From contig JBHIWX010000021.1 of assembly GCA_041987205.1 (NCBI GenBank), positions 1 to 51,041 on the forward strand: a stretch of DNA of 51,041 nucleotides, read 5' to 3'. The DNA is from BOKV01 sp041987205 (GTDB lineage: Bacteria; Pseudomonadota; Alphaproteobacteria; Rhizobiales; Rhizobiaceae). Under the pieces are notes generated by a model, which saw nothing but the letters and a program-made list of their open reading frames with translations, was not told where the DNA came from and ran no database searches. The translations under genes were made by a program, and so were the position numbers. This document shows, piece after piece, positions 31,741 to 40,284 of this stretch. Position 1 is the first letter of the stretch; each line of letters starts with the position of its first letter.

Positions 31741-31959
31741 ATGCCATTGATCGATATTCAGGTGCTCGAAGGCGTCTATTCCGACGAGGAAAAGGCGCAG
31801 ATTATCGAGAAGGTCACCTCGGCCTTCGGCGAAGTCGCGGGGCAGACCATGGCCGGGGCGACATCGGTCCGGATCCACGAGATCCGCAGCGGCGCCTGGG
31901 GCTATGCCGGCAAGCCGATGACCACGCAGGACGGCCTCGACATGCGGGCACGCGGCTGA
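31741..31959 (+). CDS. 4-oxalocrotonate tautomerase-family enzyme
   Basis: 72 residues. After start-methionine removal, Pro1 is the N-terminal catalytic base (MPLIDIQVLEGVYS), and the family strand VRIHEIRSGAWGYAGKPM follows. The length is typical of the short tautomerase subunits that form hexamers. It probably interconverts keto and enol forms of an alpha-keto acid. A clear GGAGG ribosome site precedes it. It follows the ABC-F gene by 32 bp on the same strand and is convergent with the EamA gene. Confidence 0.87.
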   Translation: MPLIDIQVLEGVYSDEEKAQIIEKVTSAFGEVAGQTMAGATSVRIHEIRSGAWGYAGKPMTTQDGLDMRARG

Positions 31960-31977
31960 CCTGGTTCCAGCCGGCAG

Positions 31978-32871
31978 TCAGGTCATGAAGAGCTGCGACA
32001 TGCCGAACACGGCAAGCAGCGCCCCCAGCCACGCCATCGGCGCCGGCATCTCCCCGGTTCGCCACCAGATCAGCGGGAGGATGAGCACCGGAGACATGGC
32101 CGACAGGGTCGAGATGATGCCGACCGAACCGCCGGACAGGGCAAACAGCACCAGCGTCATGCCGACCGCCATGGCGATCAGGCCGGACAGCGCGGTGACC
32201 GCGGCGACGGAAGGCGTCAGCGGATTTGCCGGGAGGAAGCGGCTGCCCGTCAAGCCGAGCGCCACATAGAAGCAGACGACGGAGGCACCCACCCTGAGCG
32301 CCGAAACGGCGACCGGATCGACGCCGGTTTCCATGACCGGCCTGGCGATCAGGGAACTGATGGCCTGTGAAGCCGCCGCACCCAGACCGACGAGCGCGCC
32401 GACCCAGAGCCTGCCCTTCACCGATTCCCAATGATGAAGCTGCGAGCGCCGCTTGCCGAACACGATGGCAAGCAAGACGCCGGCGATGACGATGCAGATG
32501 CCGGCAATCTCGCGCGCGCTGAGCGTCTCGTCCAGGAACAGCCATCCCAGCACCGCCGAGATCGGCGCATGCATCGAGAACAGGATCGAGGTCCGCCTCG
32601 GCCCCAGCCTGCTCATCGTCATGAACAGCATCGTGTCTCCGATGAAGACGCCGATCACGCCGGACAGGATGATGACCCCGGCATGTTCCGGCCGGATCGT
32701 CTGCCAGCTTCCGGTCGCCGCCACCCAGACGACGAGCATAACGAACACCATCGCCATGCGTATCCGCGTAAACGCGACGGGTCCCAGATGCGCGACCGGT
32801 CCCGTCGACAGGATGCCCGAGAGAGCCCAGCAGGCAGCGGCCAGGACCGCCGCCAGTTCATGGATTGGCAT
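31978..32871 (-). CDS. EamA-domain DMT-superfamily transporter
   Basis: 297 residues with ten hydrophobic helices in two repeated five-helix EamA halves, the split near residue 145-155. The first half shows VMLVVWVAATG and GVIGVFIGDTMLFMTMSRLGPRRTSILFSMHAPISAVLGWLFLDE, the typical DMT helix 3-5 pattern; the second half repeats it (SVGIISTLSAMSPVLILPLIWWRTGE). It is an inner-membrane metabolite exporter or importer of unknown substrate. It begins 10 bp after the MFS stop, so both transporters share a transcript. Confidence 0.9.
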   Translation of the reverse strand: MPIHELAAVLAAACWALSGILSTGPVAHLGPVAFTRIRMAMVFVMLVVWVAATGSWQTIRPEHAGVIILSGVIGVFIGDTMLFMTMSRLGPRRTSILFSMHAPISAVLGWLFLDETLSAREIAGICIVIAGVLLAIVFGKRRSQLHHWESVKGRLWVGALVGLGAAASQAISSLIARPVMETGVDPVAVSALRVGASVVCFYVALGLTGSRFLPANPLTPSVAAVTALSGLIAMAVGMTLVLFALSGGSVGIISTLSAMSPVLILPLIWWRTGEMPAPMAWLGALLAVFGMSQLFMT

Positions 32872-32881
32872 GCGTTCTCTC

Positions 32882-34081
32882 CTAAAGCCGCTTCGGCAGG
32901 AACAGCCAGGTCAGCACGCCCGTGGCGGCCAGCAGCGCCGCCAGCACCCAGAACGCGCCCGAAAAGCCGAACGCCTTGAAGGCGAAGATGTAGACAAAGG
33001 GCGGGATCAACTCCGAGGCATCGAGATAGGTCCGGTAGATCGTCGTCATCTGCGGGCGCTCATGCGCATGAACCGCGCGCAGGAACGGGATGGGCCCGAG
33101 CCCGTCCAGCATGGCGACGAAGAAGGACGCCGCGACGATCAGGATACCGGCGGCAAGCGCATGGGCCGTGCCGGCAATGCCCGTCGCCACCACCAGCACG
33201 GAAGCGCCGATGAAGGCGAGCGTGATCATGAAGCGCAGCGAATGGCGCCGCGCCCAGCCGGTCACCAGCAGATTGTTGAACAGCATGGCATTGCCCGCCG
33301 CGATCGCGATGCCGCCGGCGAGCGGCCCGAGATTGCCCTCCACCATCAGGATCGGCACATAGACGAAGAACGACACCCAGAAGGCCGAACGCGCAAACGC
33401 GATCATCCAGGCAAGGCGCAGCCGCGGCTGGCTGACGAAGCGCCCGACCGAGGCGAACGGCGATGGCGGCAGGGATTTCGCCGGCCGGATCGGACCCTTT
33501 TCCGTGAGCCGCAGATACCAGAACAGCGCGAGCAGAAGCGCGGCAAAGACCGGCGGCACCAGCCCCACCGCCCAAACGCCGTAATGCTGGTAGAGCCAGA
33601 CGCCGGCCAAAGGCGTCAGCATCCAGGCGAGCGTCGACACCGCGTAGCGCAGCGGCTCGGAATGGACGAGGTCCGACTTGCGGATATAGTCCATGATGTA
33701 GAGGTTGAGCGTGATGTTGAGTGTCGCCGCACCGAAGGTACGCGCGAACATCGCCGCGATCTGCCCCGAGCCGGTGTCGGTCGCGAGGAACAGGCCGCAG
33801 GCCGCGACGCTGAGGCAGCCGATCGTGTAGCTCCAGCGCCGCGAGAACATCCGGATCATCGTCGGAATCGCAAACGAGATCACCAGCGCACCGAGCGCGA
33901 CGCTCGTATAGGCGAGACTCACCGATTCCTTGGAACCGAACAGATCGTAGGCATGCAGCGGAAAGACAGTGGCAACGGAAGCGCGCGCGATCGATTCGAC
34001 GAAGAATAGCGTCGCGAACGCCCAGGCGGCCTGCCCCGGCGTCGTCGATATCCAGACAGGATGGCGGACGTGAAAGGCCAC
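32882..34081 (-). CDS. MFS transporter
   Basis: 399 residues with twelve membrane helices. The start is GTG 34079-34081; no good ribosome site is visible. Features are WAFATLFFVESIARASVATVFP in helix 1, IRMFSRRWSYTIGCL in the helix 2-3 loop in place of the classical DRxGRR motif, and a basic loop in the middle (LRLTEKGPIRPAKSLPPS). The substrate is unknown; drug or metabolite efflux is possible. It is first in a two-gene unit with the EamA gene. A 22-bp palindrome lies 43 bp upstream. Confidence 0.85.
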   Translation of the reverse strand: MAFHVRHPVWISTTPGQAAWAFATLFFVESIARASVATVFPLHAYDLFGSKESVSLAYTSVALGALVISFAIPTMIRMFSRRWSYTIGCLSVAACGLFLATDTGSGQIAAMFARTFGAATLNITLNLYIMDYIRKSDLVHSEPLRYAVSTLAWMLTPLAGVWLYQHYGVWAVGLVPPVFAALLLALFWYLRLTEKGPIRPAKSLPPSPFASVGRFVSQPRLRLAWMIAFARSAFWVSFFVYVPILMVEGNLGPLAGGIAIAAGNAMLFNNLLVTGWARRHSLRFMITLAFIGASVLVVATGIAGTAHALAAGILIVAASFFVAMLDGLGPIPFLRAVHAHERPQMTTIYRTYLDASELIPPFVYIFAFKAFGFSGAFWVLAALLAATGVLTWLFLPKRL

Positions 34082-34123
34082 CGGATACGCCCAGGATGTT
34101 TCTTGTTCTTTGCCGCCTCATAA

Positions 34124-34145
34124 ACCCGTTTGCCGGCAAGCGGGT
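34124..34145. promoter_or_regulatory. 22-bp near-perfect palindrome upstream of the MFS gene
   Basis: ACCCGTTTGCC and GGCAAGCGGGT are inverted repeats with one mismatched pair and no spacer. It could be an operator for the transporter pair, or the hairpin ending the ABC-exporter transcript (TTTATG follows on the minus strand). Confidence 0.45.
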
Positions 34146-34224
34146 AGCGAGAAAACGACCTTTTCGACAAGGATTTGGCTGAATGCGTCAGACGCGATGC
34201 GACGACCCGTCCGAAGCGCCGGTT

Positions 34225-36117
34225 TCAGGAGATGAGACTCTCGCCGATGAACCCGCCCGATTGCCGCTCCCACAAACCGGCATAAAGCCCCTTTCGCGCC
34301 AGCAATTCGCCATGCGTGCCCTCTTCGACGATCCGCCCATCATCGATGACGACGAGCCGGTCCATCGCCGCGATGGTCGACAGCCGGTGCGCGATGGCGA
34401 TGACCGTCTTGCCCTCCATCAGCTCGAACAGATTTTCCTGAATGGCCGCCTCGATCTCCGAATCGAGCTGTGAGGTCGCCTCGTCGAGCACAAGGATTGG
34501 CGCGTCGCGCAGGAAAACCCGGGCAATCGCGATGCGCTGGCGTTGCCCGCCGGAGAGTTTCACCCCGCGCTCGCCGACACGCGCATCATAGCCCGTGCGT
34601 CCTCGCGCATCCTCCAGCGTCTCGATGAAGCCGTGCGCGTGCGCCTTCTTCGCCGCTGCGACGATGGCGTCGAAATCCGAGCCGGCCTTGCCGTGGGCGA
34701 TGTTGTCGCGCACCGAGCGATGGAACAGGCCGGTATCCTGCTGCACCATGGAAAATTGAGCGCGCAGGCTTTCCTGCGTCACCTTCGAGATGTCCTGGCC
34801 GTCGAACAGGATCTGCCCGCCTTCCAGATCGTAGAAGCGCAATAGCAGATTGACCAGGGTCGACTTGCCGGCGCCCGACGGACCGACCATCCCGACGCGC
34901 TCGCCGGGCCTGATGTCGAGCGACAGCCCGCGAATGACCTCGTCCTCCCTTCCATAGCCGAAGGCGACGTCACGCAGTTCGATATGGCCCTGCGAGAAGA
35001 CGAGATCCTTCGCGCCGGGCGCATCGGTCAGGTCGAGCGGACGGGCGACGAGTTCCATCGTGTTCTGCACCGTGCCGATCGAACGGAAGAAGCCGTTCAG
35101 ATTGCCCATCAGCCGGCCGAGCAGCATGTTGAGCCTGAGCGTCAGCGCCAGCGTGAAGGCGACCTGTCCCGAGGTGATTTCGCCGCCGAGCCACAGATCG
35201 ACGGACAGCCAGCCGATCAGCGTGATGATCAGGCCCGAAACCAAGGAAAGCGACACACGCACCCCGGTCAGCGCCCGGGTGAAGCGCTTGAGGTCGGCAA
35301 ACATGCCCTCCATCGCGCCACGCACGAAATCTTCCTCGCCGGCCTCGCGCCCGTGCAACTTGACCACGGAAATGTTGGCGTAACCATCGACCATGCGGCC
35401 CGACAGCACCGAGCCAGCCTCCGCGACCTGTTTTCCCCGGCTGCGGATCTGCGGAATGAAGCGCCAGGCGATCAGGACGAACAGCGCCACCCAGACCGCC
35501 ACCATGGCACCGAGCCTGATGTCGAGCGCGGCCAGCAGGCCGAACGTCGTCGCCGCGAAGACGGCGATGAACCAGATGATCTGCAACAGCGAGATCATCA
35601 TGTCCCCGGCGGCCTGTCCGCCCTGCAGCACCTTCTGCGCCATGCGCCCGGCGAGATCGTTCTGGAAGAAGGTCAGCGACTGGGCGACGACATGCTTGTG
35701 GCTCTGCCAGCGCATCAGCGTGAAGAAGCCCGGCACGATGACCTGCTCCTCGATCAGGGCACCGAAGGCGATGACGACAACGCGCCCGATCGCCACGACC
35801 GCCGCCATGAACAGCAGGGTCGTGCCGTGCTCGGCGATCAGGCTCGACCAGCCGCCGGCGCGCGTACCGGCGCTTTCGGAGGCCGCGAGGATGTCGACGG
35901 TCCAGCCGACGAATGTGAACAGCGAGGCCTCGACGATGGCGTTGAGGAAGCCGTAGACCAGCAGTGCGGCGAAGGCCCATTTTGCCTGGCGCACATAGTG
36001 CCAGACGAAGCCGAGCAAACGGTTGGGCGGCTCGTAGTCGTCGCGCGGACGAAACGGATCCACCCAGTTCTCGAACAGGCGATAGACCTGCCCCACCACT
36101 GGGTCGAACAGGCTCAC
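34225..36117 (-). CDS. ABC exporter half-transporter, second subunit
   Basis: About 630 residues from GTG 36117, which overlaps the stop codon of the preceding gene (GTGA). The N-terminal part (about 1-330) has six membrane helices; the nucleotide-binding domain follows with Walker A GPSGAGKSTLVN, Q-loop LRAQFSMVQQDTGLFHRSVRDNI, signature VKLSGGQRQRIAIARV, Walker B ILVLDEATSQLD and the H-loop IAIAHRLSTI. It is a full type IV half-exporter, closely similar in layout to the upstream gene. Both have the consensus catalytic Glu, so both ATP sites look active. Substrate unknown; lipid or drug export is common for this class. Confidence 0.92.
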   Translation of the reverse strand: MSLFDPVVGQVYRLFENWVDPFRPRDDYEPPNRLLGFVWHYVRQAKWAFAALLVYGFLNAIVEASLFTFVGWTVDILAASESAGTRAGGWSSLIAEHGTTLLFMAAVVAIGRVVVIAFGALIEEQVIVPGFFTLMRWQSHKHVVAQSLTFFQNDLAGRMAQKVLQGGQAAGDMMISLLQIIWFIAVFAATTFGLLAALDIRLGAMVAVWVALFVLIAWRFIPQIRSRGKQVAEAGSVLSGRMVDGYANISVVKLHGREAGEEDFVRGAMEGMFADLKRFTRALTGVRVSLSLVSGLIITLIGWLSVDLWLGGEITSGQVAFTLALTLRLNMLLGRLMGNLNGFFRSIGTVQNTMELVARPLDLTDAPGAKDLVFSQGHIELRDVAFGYGREDEVIRGLSLDIRPGERVGMVGPSGAGKSTLVNLLLRFYDLEGGQILFDGQDISKVTQESLRAQFSMVQQDTGLFHRSVRDNIAHGKAGSDFDAIVAAAKKAHAHGFIETLEDARGRTGYDARVGERGVKLSGGQRQRIAIARVFLRDAPILVLDEATSQLDSEIEAAIQENLFELMEGKTVIAIAHRLSTIAAMDRLVVIDDGRIVEEGTHGELLARKGLYAGLWERQSGGFIGESLIS

Positions 36118-37985
36118 TCGGCCGCGCCCTTCTGCCAGTTCGTCTCCGCCTCGTCGTCCGGCAGACCGATGAACCCGCCCGACTGGCGCGCCCAAAGATC
36201 GGCATAGAGCCCGCCCTTCTCGACCAGTTCGTCATGCGTGCCGGTCTCGGCGATGCGCCCGTGATCCATGATCACGAGGCGGTCGAGCTGCGCGATGGTC
36301 GACAGCCGGTGCGCGATGGCAATCACCGTCTTGCCCTGCATCAGGTCGAGCAGGTTTTCCTGGATGACCGCCTCAACTTCGGAATCGAGCGCAGAGGTCG
36401 CCTCGTCGAGCACGAGGATCGGTGCGTCCTTGAGGAAGACACGGGCGATCGCGATACGCTGGCGCTGACCACCGGACAGTTTCACGCCGCGCTCGCCGAC
36501 ATGCGCGTCCAGCCCGGTGCGGCCCTTGTTGTCTTCCAGCTCAGGGATGAATTCCCATGCCTTGGCGCGCTTCGCCGCCTCGATGATCTGGTCGTCGGAG
36601 ACGTTCTCGCGCCCGTAGCCGATATTGTCGCGGATCGAGCGATGCAGCAGCGAAGTGTCCTGCGTGACGACGCCGACATTGGCGCGCAGAGAATCCTGCG
36701 TGACGGCCGCAATGTCCTGGCCGTCGATGCGGATCGAACCGCCTTCAAGATCGTAGAAGCGCAGCAGCAGATTGGTCAGCGTCGTCTTGCCCGCGCCCGA
36801 ACGCCCGACCAGTCCGATCTTCTCGCCCGGCGCGATGTCGAGCGACAAATTCTCGATGACCCCGCCTTCCTTGCCATAATGGAAGCGGATCTTGTCGAAT
36901 GCGATGCCGCCCTCCGGCACCTTCAGGACCTTCGCGTCATCGCTGTCATTGACGGAATGCGGAATGGTCATCATCGCCATGCCGTCGAAGACCACGCCGA
37001 TATTCTCGAACAGCGCGGAAACCTCCCACATAATCCATTGCGACATGCCGTTGATGCGCAGCGCGAGCGCGATTGCGACCGCGATCGATCCGACGGTCAC
37101 CGCATCGCCCAGCCACAGCCAGATCGACGTGGCAGCAATCAGGAAGACAACGAGGCAATTGTTGAAGAAGGTAAGCGACTGGAACAGCGTGACCAGCCGC
37201 ATCTGGCCGTGCACGGTGTTGAGGAACTTGTCCATGCCCTCGCGCGCATAGCCAGCCTCGCGGCCGGCATGGGAGAAAAGCTTGACGGTGGAGATGTTGG
37301 TGTAGCTGTCGACGACGCGGCCCGTCATGTCGGAACGGGCATCGGCCTGACGCTCCGAGATGTGCCGCAGGCGCGGCACGAACCACCATATCAGCGCGCC
37401 GTAGAGCACCACCCAGAGCACCAGCGGCATGGCAAGCCGCCAATCGGCCCCGCCGACCATGATCACCATGGACGCGAAGAACACGGCGACAAAGACGAAG
37501 ATGTCGGTCACCTTCATCACCGCTTCGCGGATCGCGAGCGAGGTCTGCATGACCTTGGTCGCGACGCGCCCGGCAAACTCGTTCGAGAAGAAGTTGATCG
37601 ACTGGCGCAACAGATAGCGGTGCATCTGCCAGCGTGCGATCATCGGATAATTGCCGAGCAGCACCTGGTGGATGATCGTCGAATGCGCGAGCACCAGCAA
37701 GGGAAGCGCGACCACCAGCAGCCCCCCCATCCACATCAGCCGCGTGCCCTCGTCGCCCAGAAAGGTTTCACGGTTCGCCGCCGACAGCCAGTCGACCAGC
37801 CGGCCGAGAAAACCGTAGATCGCCACTTCCAGCGCCGCGATGACGCCGGTCAGCACGGACATGGCGAGGATCCACGGCCAGACGTCTTTCGAATAGTGCC
37901 AGCAGAACGCCACGAGCCCCCTGGGCGGGCGCGAGGGGGCGCCGGGCGGATAGGGGTCGATACGCCGCTCGAAATAGCCAAACAT
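36114..37985 (-). CDS. ABC exporter half-transporter, first subunit
   Basis: About 623 residues from ATG 37985, with AGGAGA seven bases upstream; the upstream extension of the open frame is unlikely. N-terminal motif FERRIDPYPPG leads into six membrane helices; the ATPase domain has GRSGAGKTTLTN, LRANVGVVTQDTSLLHRSIRDNI, VKLSGGQRQRIAIARV, ILVLDEATSALD and IAIAHRLSTI. Overlap with the next gene implies equal synthesis and a heterodimer. The Tyr/Trp-rich membrane part resembles multidrug/lipid exporters of the MsbA/LmrCD type. Confidence 0.92.
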   Translation of the reverse strand: MFGYFERRIDPYPPGAPSRPPRGLVAFCWHYSKDVWPWILAMSVLTGVIAALEVAIYGFLGRLVDWLSAANRETFLGDEGTRLMWMGGLLVVALPLLVLAHSTIIHQVLLGNYPMIARWQMHRYLLRQSINFFSNEFAGRVATKVMQTSLAIREAVMKVTDIFVFVAVFFASMVIMVGGADWRLAMPLVLWVVLYGALIWWFVPRLRHISERQADARSDMTGRVVDSYTNISTVKLFSHAGREAGYAREGMDKFLNTVHGQMRLVTLFQSLTFFNNCLVVFLIAATSIWLWLGDAVTVGSIAVAIALALRINGMSQWIMWEVSALFENIGVVFDGMAMMTIPHSVNDSDDAKVLKVPEGGIAFDKIRFHYGKEGGVIENLSLDIAPGEKIGLVGRSGAGKTTLTNLLLRFYDLEGGSIRIDGQDIAAVTQDSLRANVGVVTQDTSLLHRSIRDNIGYGRENVSDDQIIEAAKRAKAWEFIPELEDNKGRTGLDAHVGERGVKLSGGQRQRIAIARVFLKDAPILVLDEATSALDSEVEAVIQENLLDLMQGKTVIAIAHRLSTIAQLDRLVIMDHGRIAETGTHDELVEKGGLYADLWARQSGGFIGLPDDEAETNWQKGAAE

Positions 37986-38085
37986 GGGAATCTCCTGTGC
38001 CGCACATATGGCGCTTTGTCGCGAGACTGCAATTCGAAATAATTGAACCTTGGATTCAACGGTGCATTCGGCGTTTGGACGTGGC

Positions 38086-38553
38086 ATGAACGCCACCATG
38101 CCCGATCTGGTGCTCTACCAACCCGACATTCCCGGCAACACCGGCACGCTCATGCGTCTGGCCGCCTGCACGGCAACGACACTGCACATCATCGAGCCGG
38201 CCGGTTTTCGTCTCGACGACACCGCACTCCGCCGCGCCGGCATGGATTACATGGAGATCGCCGGCCTCGCCCGTCACCTCGACTGGGAAGGCTTCGAAAC
38301 CTGGCGCGAAACCGCTGGCCGCCGGCTGGTGCTGATGTCGACGAAGGCGGCAACACCGCTGTGGGATTTCGCGTTCCAGCCCGACGATCTCGTCATGCTC
38401 GGCCGCGAATCGGGCGGCGTGCCGGACCATGTACATGACACCGCAGACTGTTCGCTGACGATACCGATGGCGAAGGGCGCACGCTCGCTCAACGTCGCGC
38501 TGGCCGGCGCCATGGCGCTGGGAGAGGCGATCCGCCAGACGGCGACGGATTAA
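38086..38553 (+). CDS. trmL: tRNA (cytidine/uridine-34 2'-O)-methyltransferase
   Basis: 155 residues from ATG 38086 (38098 is the alternative). SPOUT-family motifs are LYQPDIPGNTGTLMRLAACTA at the N-terminus, DLVMLGRESGGVPDHV, and the knotted SAM site LTIPMAKGARSLNVALAGAMALGEA. TrmL methylates the wobble-position ribose of leucine tRNAs. Length is the family norm. It is divergent from the ABC exporter, and its stop codon overlaps the stop codon of the convergent small gene. Confidence 0.95.
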   Translation: MNATMPDLVLYQPDIPGNTGTLMRLAACTATTLHIIEPAGFRLDDTALRRAGMDYMEIAGLARHLDWEGFETWRETAGRRLVLMSTKAATPLWDFAFQPDDLVMLGRESGGVPDHVHDTADCSLTIPMAKGARSLNVALAGAMALGEAIRQTATD

Positions 38554-38855
38554 TCCGCGCTCGGCAGCCGGCGCATGGTGAACTCGATCATGTCGCCAGG
38601 CAGCACGCGCCAGCTTTCCACTTCGCTGGCATAGGCGGCCTTGGGATAGGCGTCGAGAAATTCGCGTGCCTTGGCACGGGCTTCGGCGCGCGGCAGCGTC
38701 CAGCTCTGCCTTGTCCAGCCGCCCGCCTGTTTCGAGCGCGCGGCCTGCTTGCGCGCCCAGGCCTGATTGCTCCTGCGCAGCCTTTCGAGTCGCCCGGAAG
38801 CGGTCGCATCACGCGTCCCGGATTTTACGCTGTCGTCCTCTCGATCCCGGCTCAT
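38550..38855 (-). CDS. Small conserved basic protein of unknown function
   Basis: 101 residues from ATG 38855, with GAGGAAGG ahead. The N-terminal 50 residues are highly charged and probably disordered (RLRRSNQAWARKQAARSKQAGG). The C-terminal half WTLPRAEARAKAREFLDAYPKAAYASEVESWRVL appears folded. I recognise it only as a conserved alphaproteobacterial hypothetical; the basic N-terminus could bind nucleic acid, but that is speculation. It overlaps the trmL 3' end by 4 bp, stop codon on stop codon. Confidence 0.65.
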   Translation of the reverse strand: MSRDREDDSVKSGTRDATASGRLERLRRSNQAWARKQAARSKQAGGWTRQSWTLPRAEARAKAREFLDAYPKAAYASEVESWRVLPGDMIEFTMRRLPSAD

Positions 38856-39034
38856 CGTGCCTTCCTCGATTGGGTACTGCCGCCAGATTGGCGACAGCTT
38901 CGCCCGGGAGTCAAGCGTTGCCGGACGAAGCCGATCCGGGCGATAGCGAAACGCATCTATTGTCAGTCGCTTTGCAGCCCTGCTAAGACTTCGCCACGCC
39001 GTGGGGGCTGTACGGCGCAATCGCATCGGGGAGA

Positions 39035-39961
39035 ATGGCAGGCGTGAGCGAGTTTCGTCCGCAGGTTCCGCGCGGCATGCCGGCGGATATCGAGCACAAG
39101 AAGCAGACCGCCAGCGAGTGGTTCGCGACCTTGCGCGACGCGATCTGCGCGAAGCTGGAAGAGCTCGAGGACGAGCTCGAAGGTCCCAATGCCGACCAGC
39201 CGGCCGGCCGCTTCGAGCGCAGCCACTGGTCGCGTGGCGAGGGCGAAGGCGGCGGTGTCATGTCGATCCTGCACGGGCGCCTGTTCGAGAAGGCCGGCGT
39301 TCACGTCTCCACCGTATTCGGCGAATTCACCGAGGAGTTCCGCAAGCAGATACCGGGCGCCGATCTCGATCCGCGCTTCTGGGCCTCGGGCCTTTCGCTG
39401 ATCATCCACCCCTGGAACCCGAACGTTCCCGCCGTCCACATGAACACGCGCATGGTGGTGACCACCGCGCAATGGTTCGGTGGCGGTGCCGATCTGACCC
39501 CGATGCTCGACGACCGGCGCCGGCAGTCCGATCCCGACACGGTCGCCTTCCACAAGGCGATGCGGTTCGTCTGCGACCGCCACAAATCCATCGCCGACTA
39601 CGACCGCTACAAGAAATGGTGCGACGAGTATTTCTATCTCAAGCACCGCAATGAGATGCGCGGTATTGGCGGCATCTTCTTCGACTATCTGCATTCGCCC
39701 GACGCCAAGGGCGGCTGGGATGCCGATTTCGCCTTCGTCCAGGACGTCGGGCGCGCCTTCAACATCGTCTATCCCGCGCTCGTGCGGCGTAATATGGGCC
39801 TCGACTGGAGCCAGGAGCAGCGCCACGAGCAATTGGTCCGGCGCGGCCGCTACGTCGAATTCAACCTGCTCTACGACCGCGGCACCATCTTCGGCCTGAA
39901 GACCGGCGGCAATGTCGATTCCATCCTGTCCTCCATGCCCCCCGCCGTGCTCTGGCCATAA
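39035..39961 (+). CDS. hemF: Oxygen-dependent coproporphyrinogen III oxidase
   Basis: Converts coproporphyrinogen III to protoporphyrinogen IX with O2 in heme synthesis. 308 residues. Family signature stretches are SLIIHPWNPNVPAVHMNTRMV, WFGGGADLTPML, YKKWCDEYFYLKHRNEMRGIGGIFFDYL and the substrate-site RGRYVEFNLLYDRGTIFGLKTGGNVDSILSSMPP at the C-terminus. Length is normal. It stands alone on the plus strand, divergent from the small conserved gene. Confidence 0.97.
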   Translation: MAGVSEFRPQVPRGMPADIEHKKQTASEWFATLRDAICAKLEELEDELEGPNADQPAGRFERSHWSRGEGEGGGVMSILHGRLFEKAGVHVSTVFGEFTEEFRKQIPGADLDPRFWASGLSLIIHPWNPNVPAVHMNTRMVVTTAQWFGGGADLTPMLDDRRRQSDPDTVAFHKAMRFVCDRHKSIADYDRYKKWCDEYFYLKHRNEMRGIGGIFFDYLHSPDAKGGWDADFAFVQDVGRAFNIVYPALVRRNMGLDWSQEQRHEQLVRRGRYVEFNLLYDRGTIFGLKTGGNVDSILSSMPPAVLWP

Positions 39962-40052
39962 GCCAAATTGGCATAAATCAAGGAATCGTCACTTTCGCGC
40001 GACTAGTCTGGGGTTCCACGTGCCTCGTTTTGGTCAACGAATGGAGGAGACG

Positions 40053-40238
40053 ATGAAAACGTTCGAATGTGGAACCCTCGTACCGGGCTGTGACTGGGAA
40101 ACCTCTGCCGAGAACGAGGCGGAGATCGTCCGCCGCGCCGTCGAACACATGAAATCGGCTCATGGCGAGACCGTCATCCGCGAGACCATGGTCGACGCCA
40201 TCAAGAAGCGGATCAAGGAAACGGCGGCTCAGGACTGA
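40053..40238 (+). CDS. DUF1059 domain-containing small protein
   Basis: 61 residues covering one DUF1059 domain: FECGTLVPGCDWETSAENEAEIVRRAVEHMKSAHG, with the two conserved cysteines at about 6 and 13 and two histidines later, a possible metal site. The function of the family is unknown. GGAGGAGA precedes the ATG. It follows hemF by 91 bp on the same strand, possibly with its own promoter. Confidence 0.88.
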   Translation: MKTFECGTLVPGCDWETSAENEAEIVRRAVEHMKSAHGETVIRETMVDAIKKRIKETAAQD

Positions 40239-40284
40239 CCTGCCCGAGCCGTGATCCCGGGCGGTCGCGCAATGGCAAGGCTGC

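Noticed and set aside
39962..39972. GCCAAATTGGC palindrome after hemF
   Set aside because: Short 5-bp arms without a T-run; not convincing as terminator or operator.
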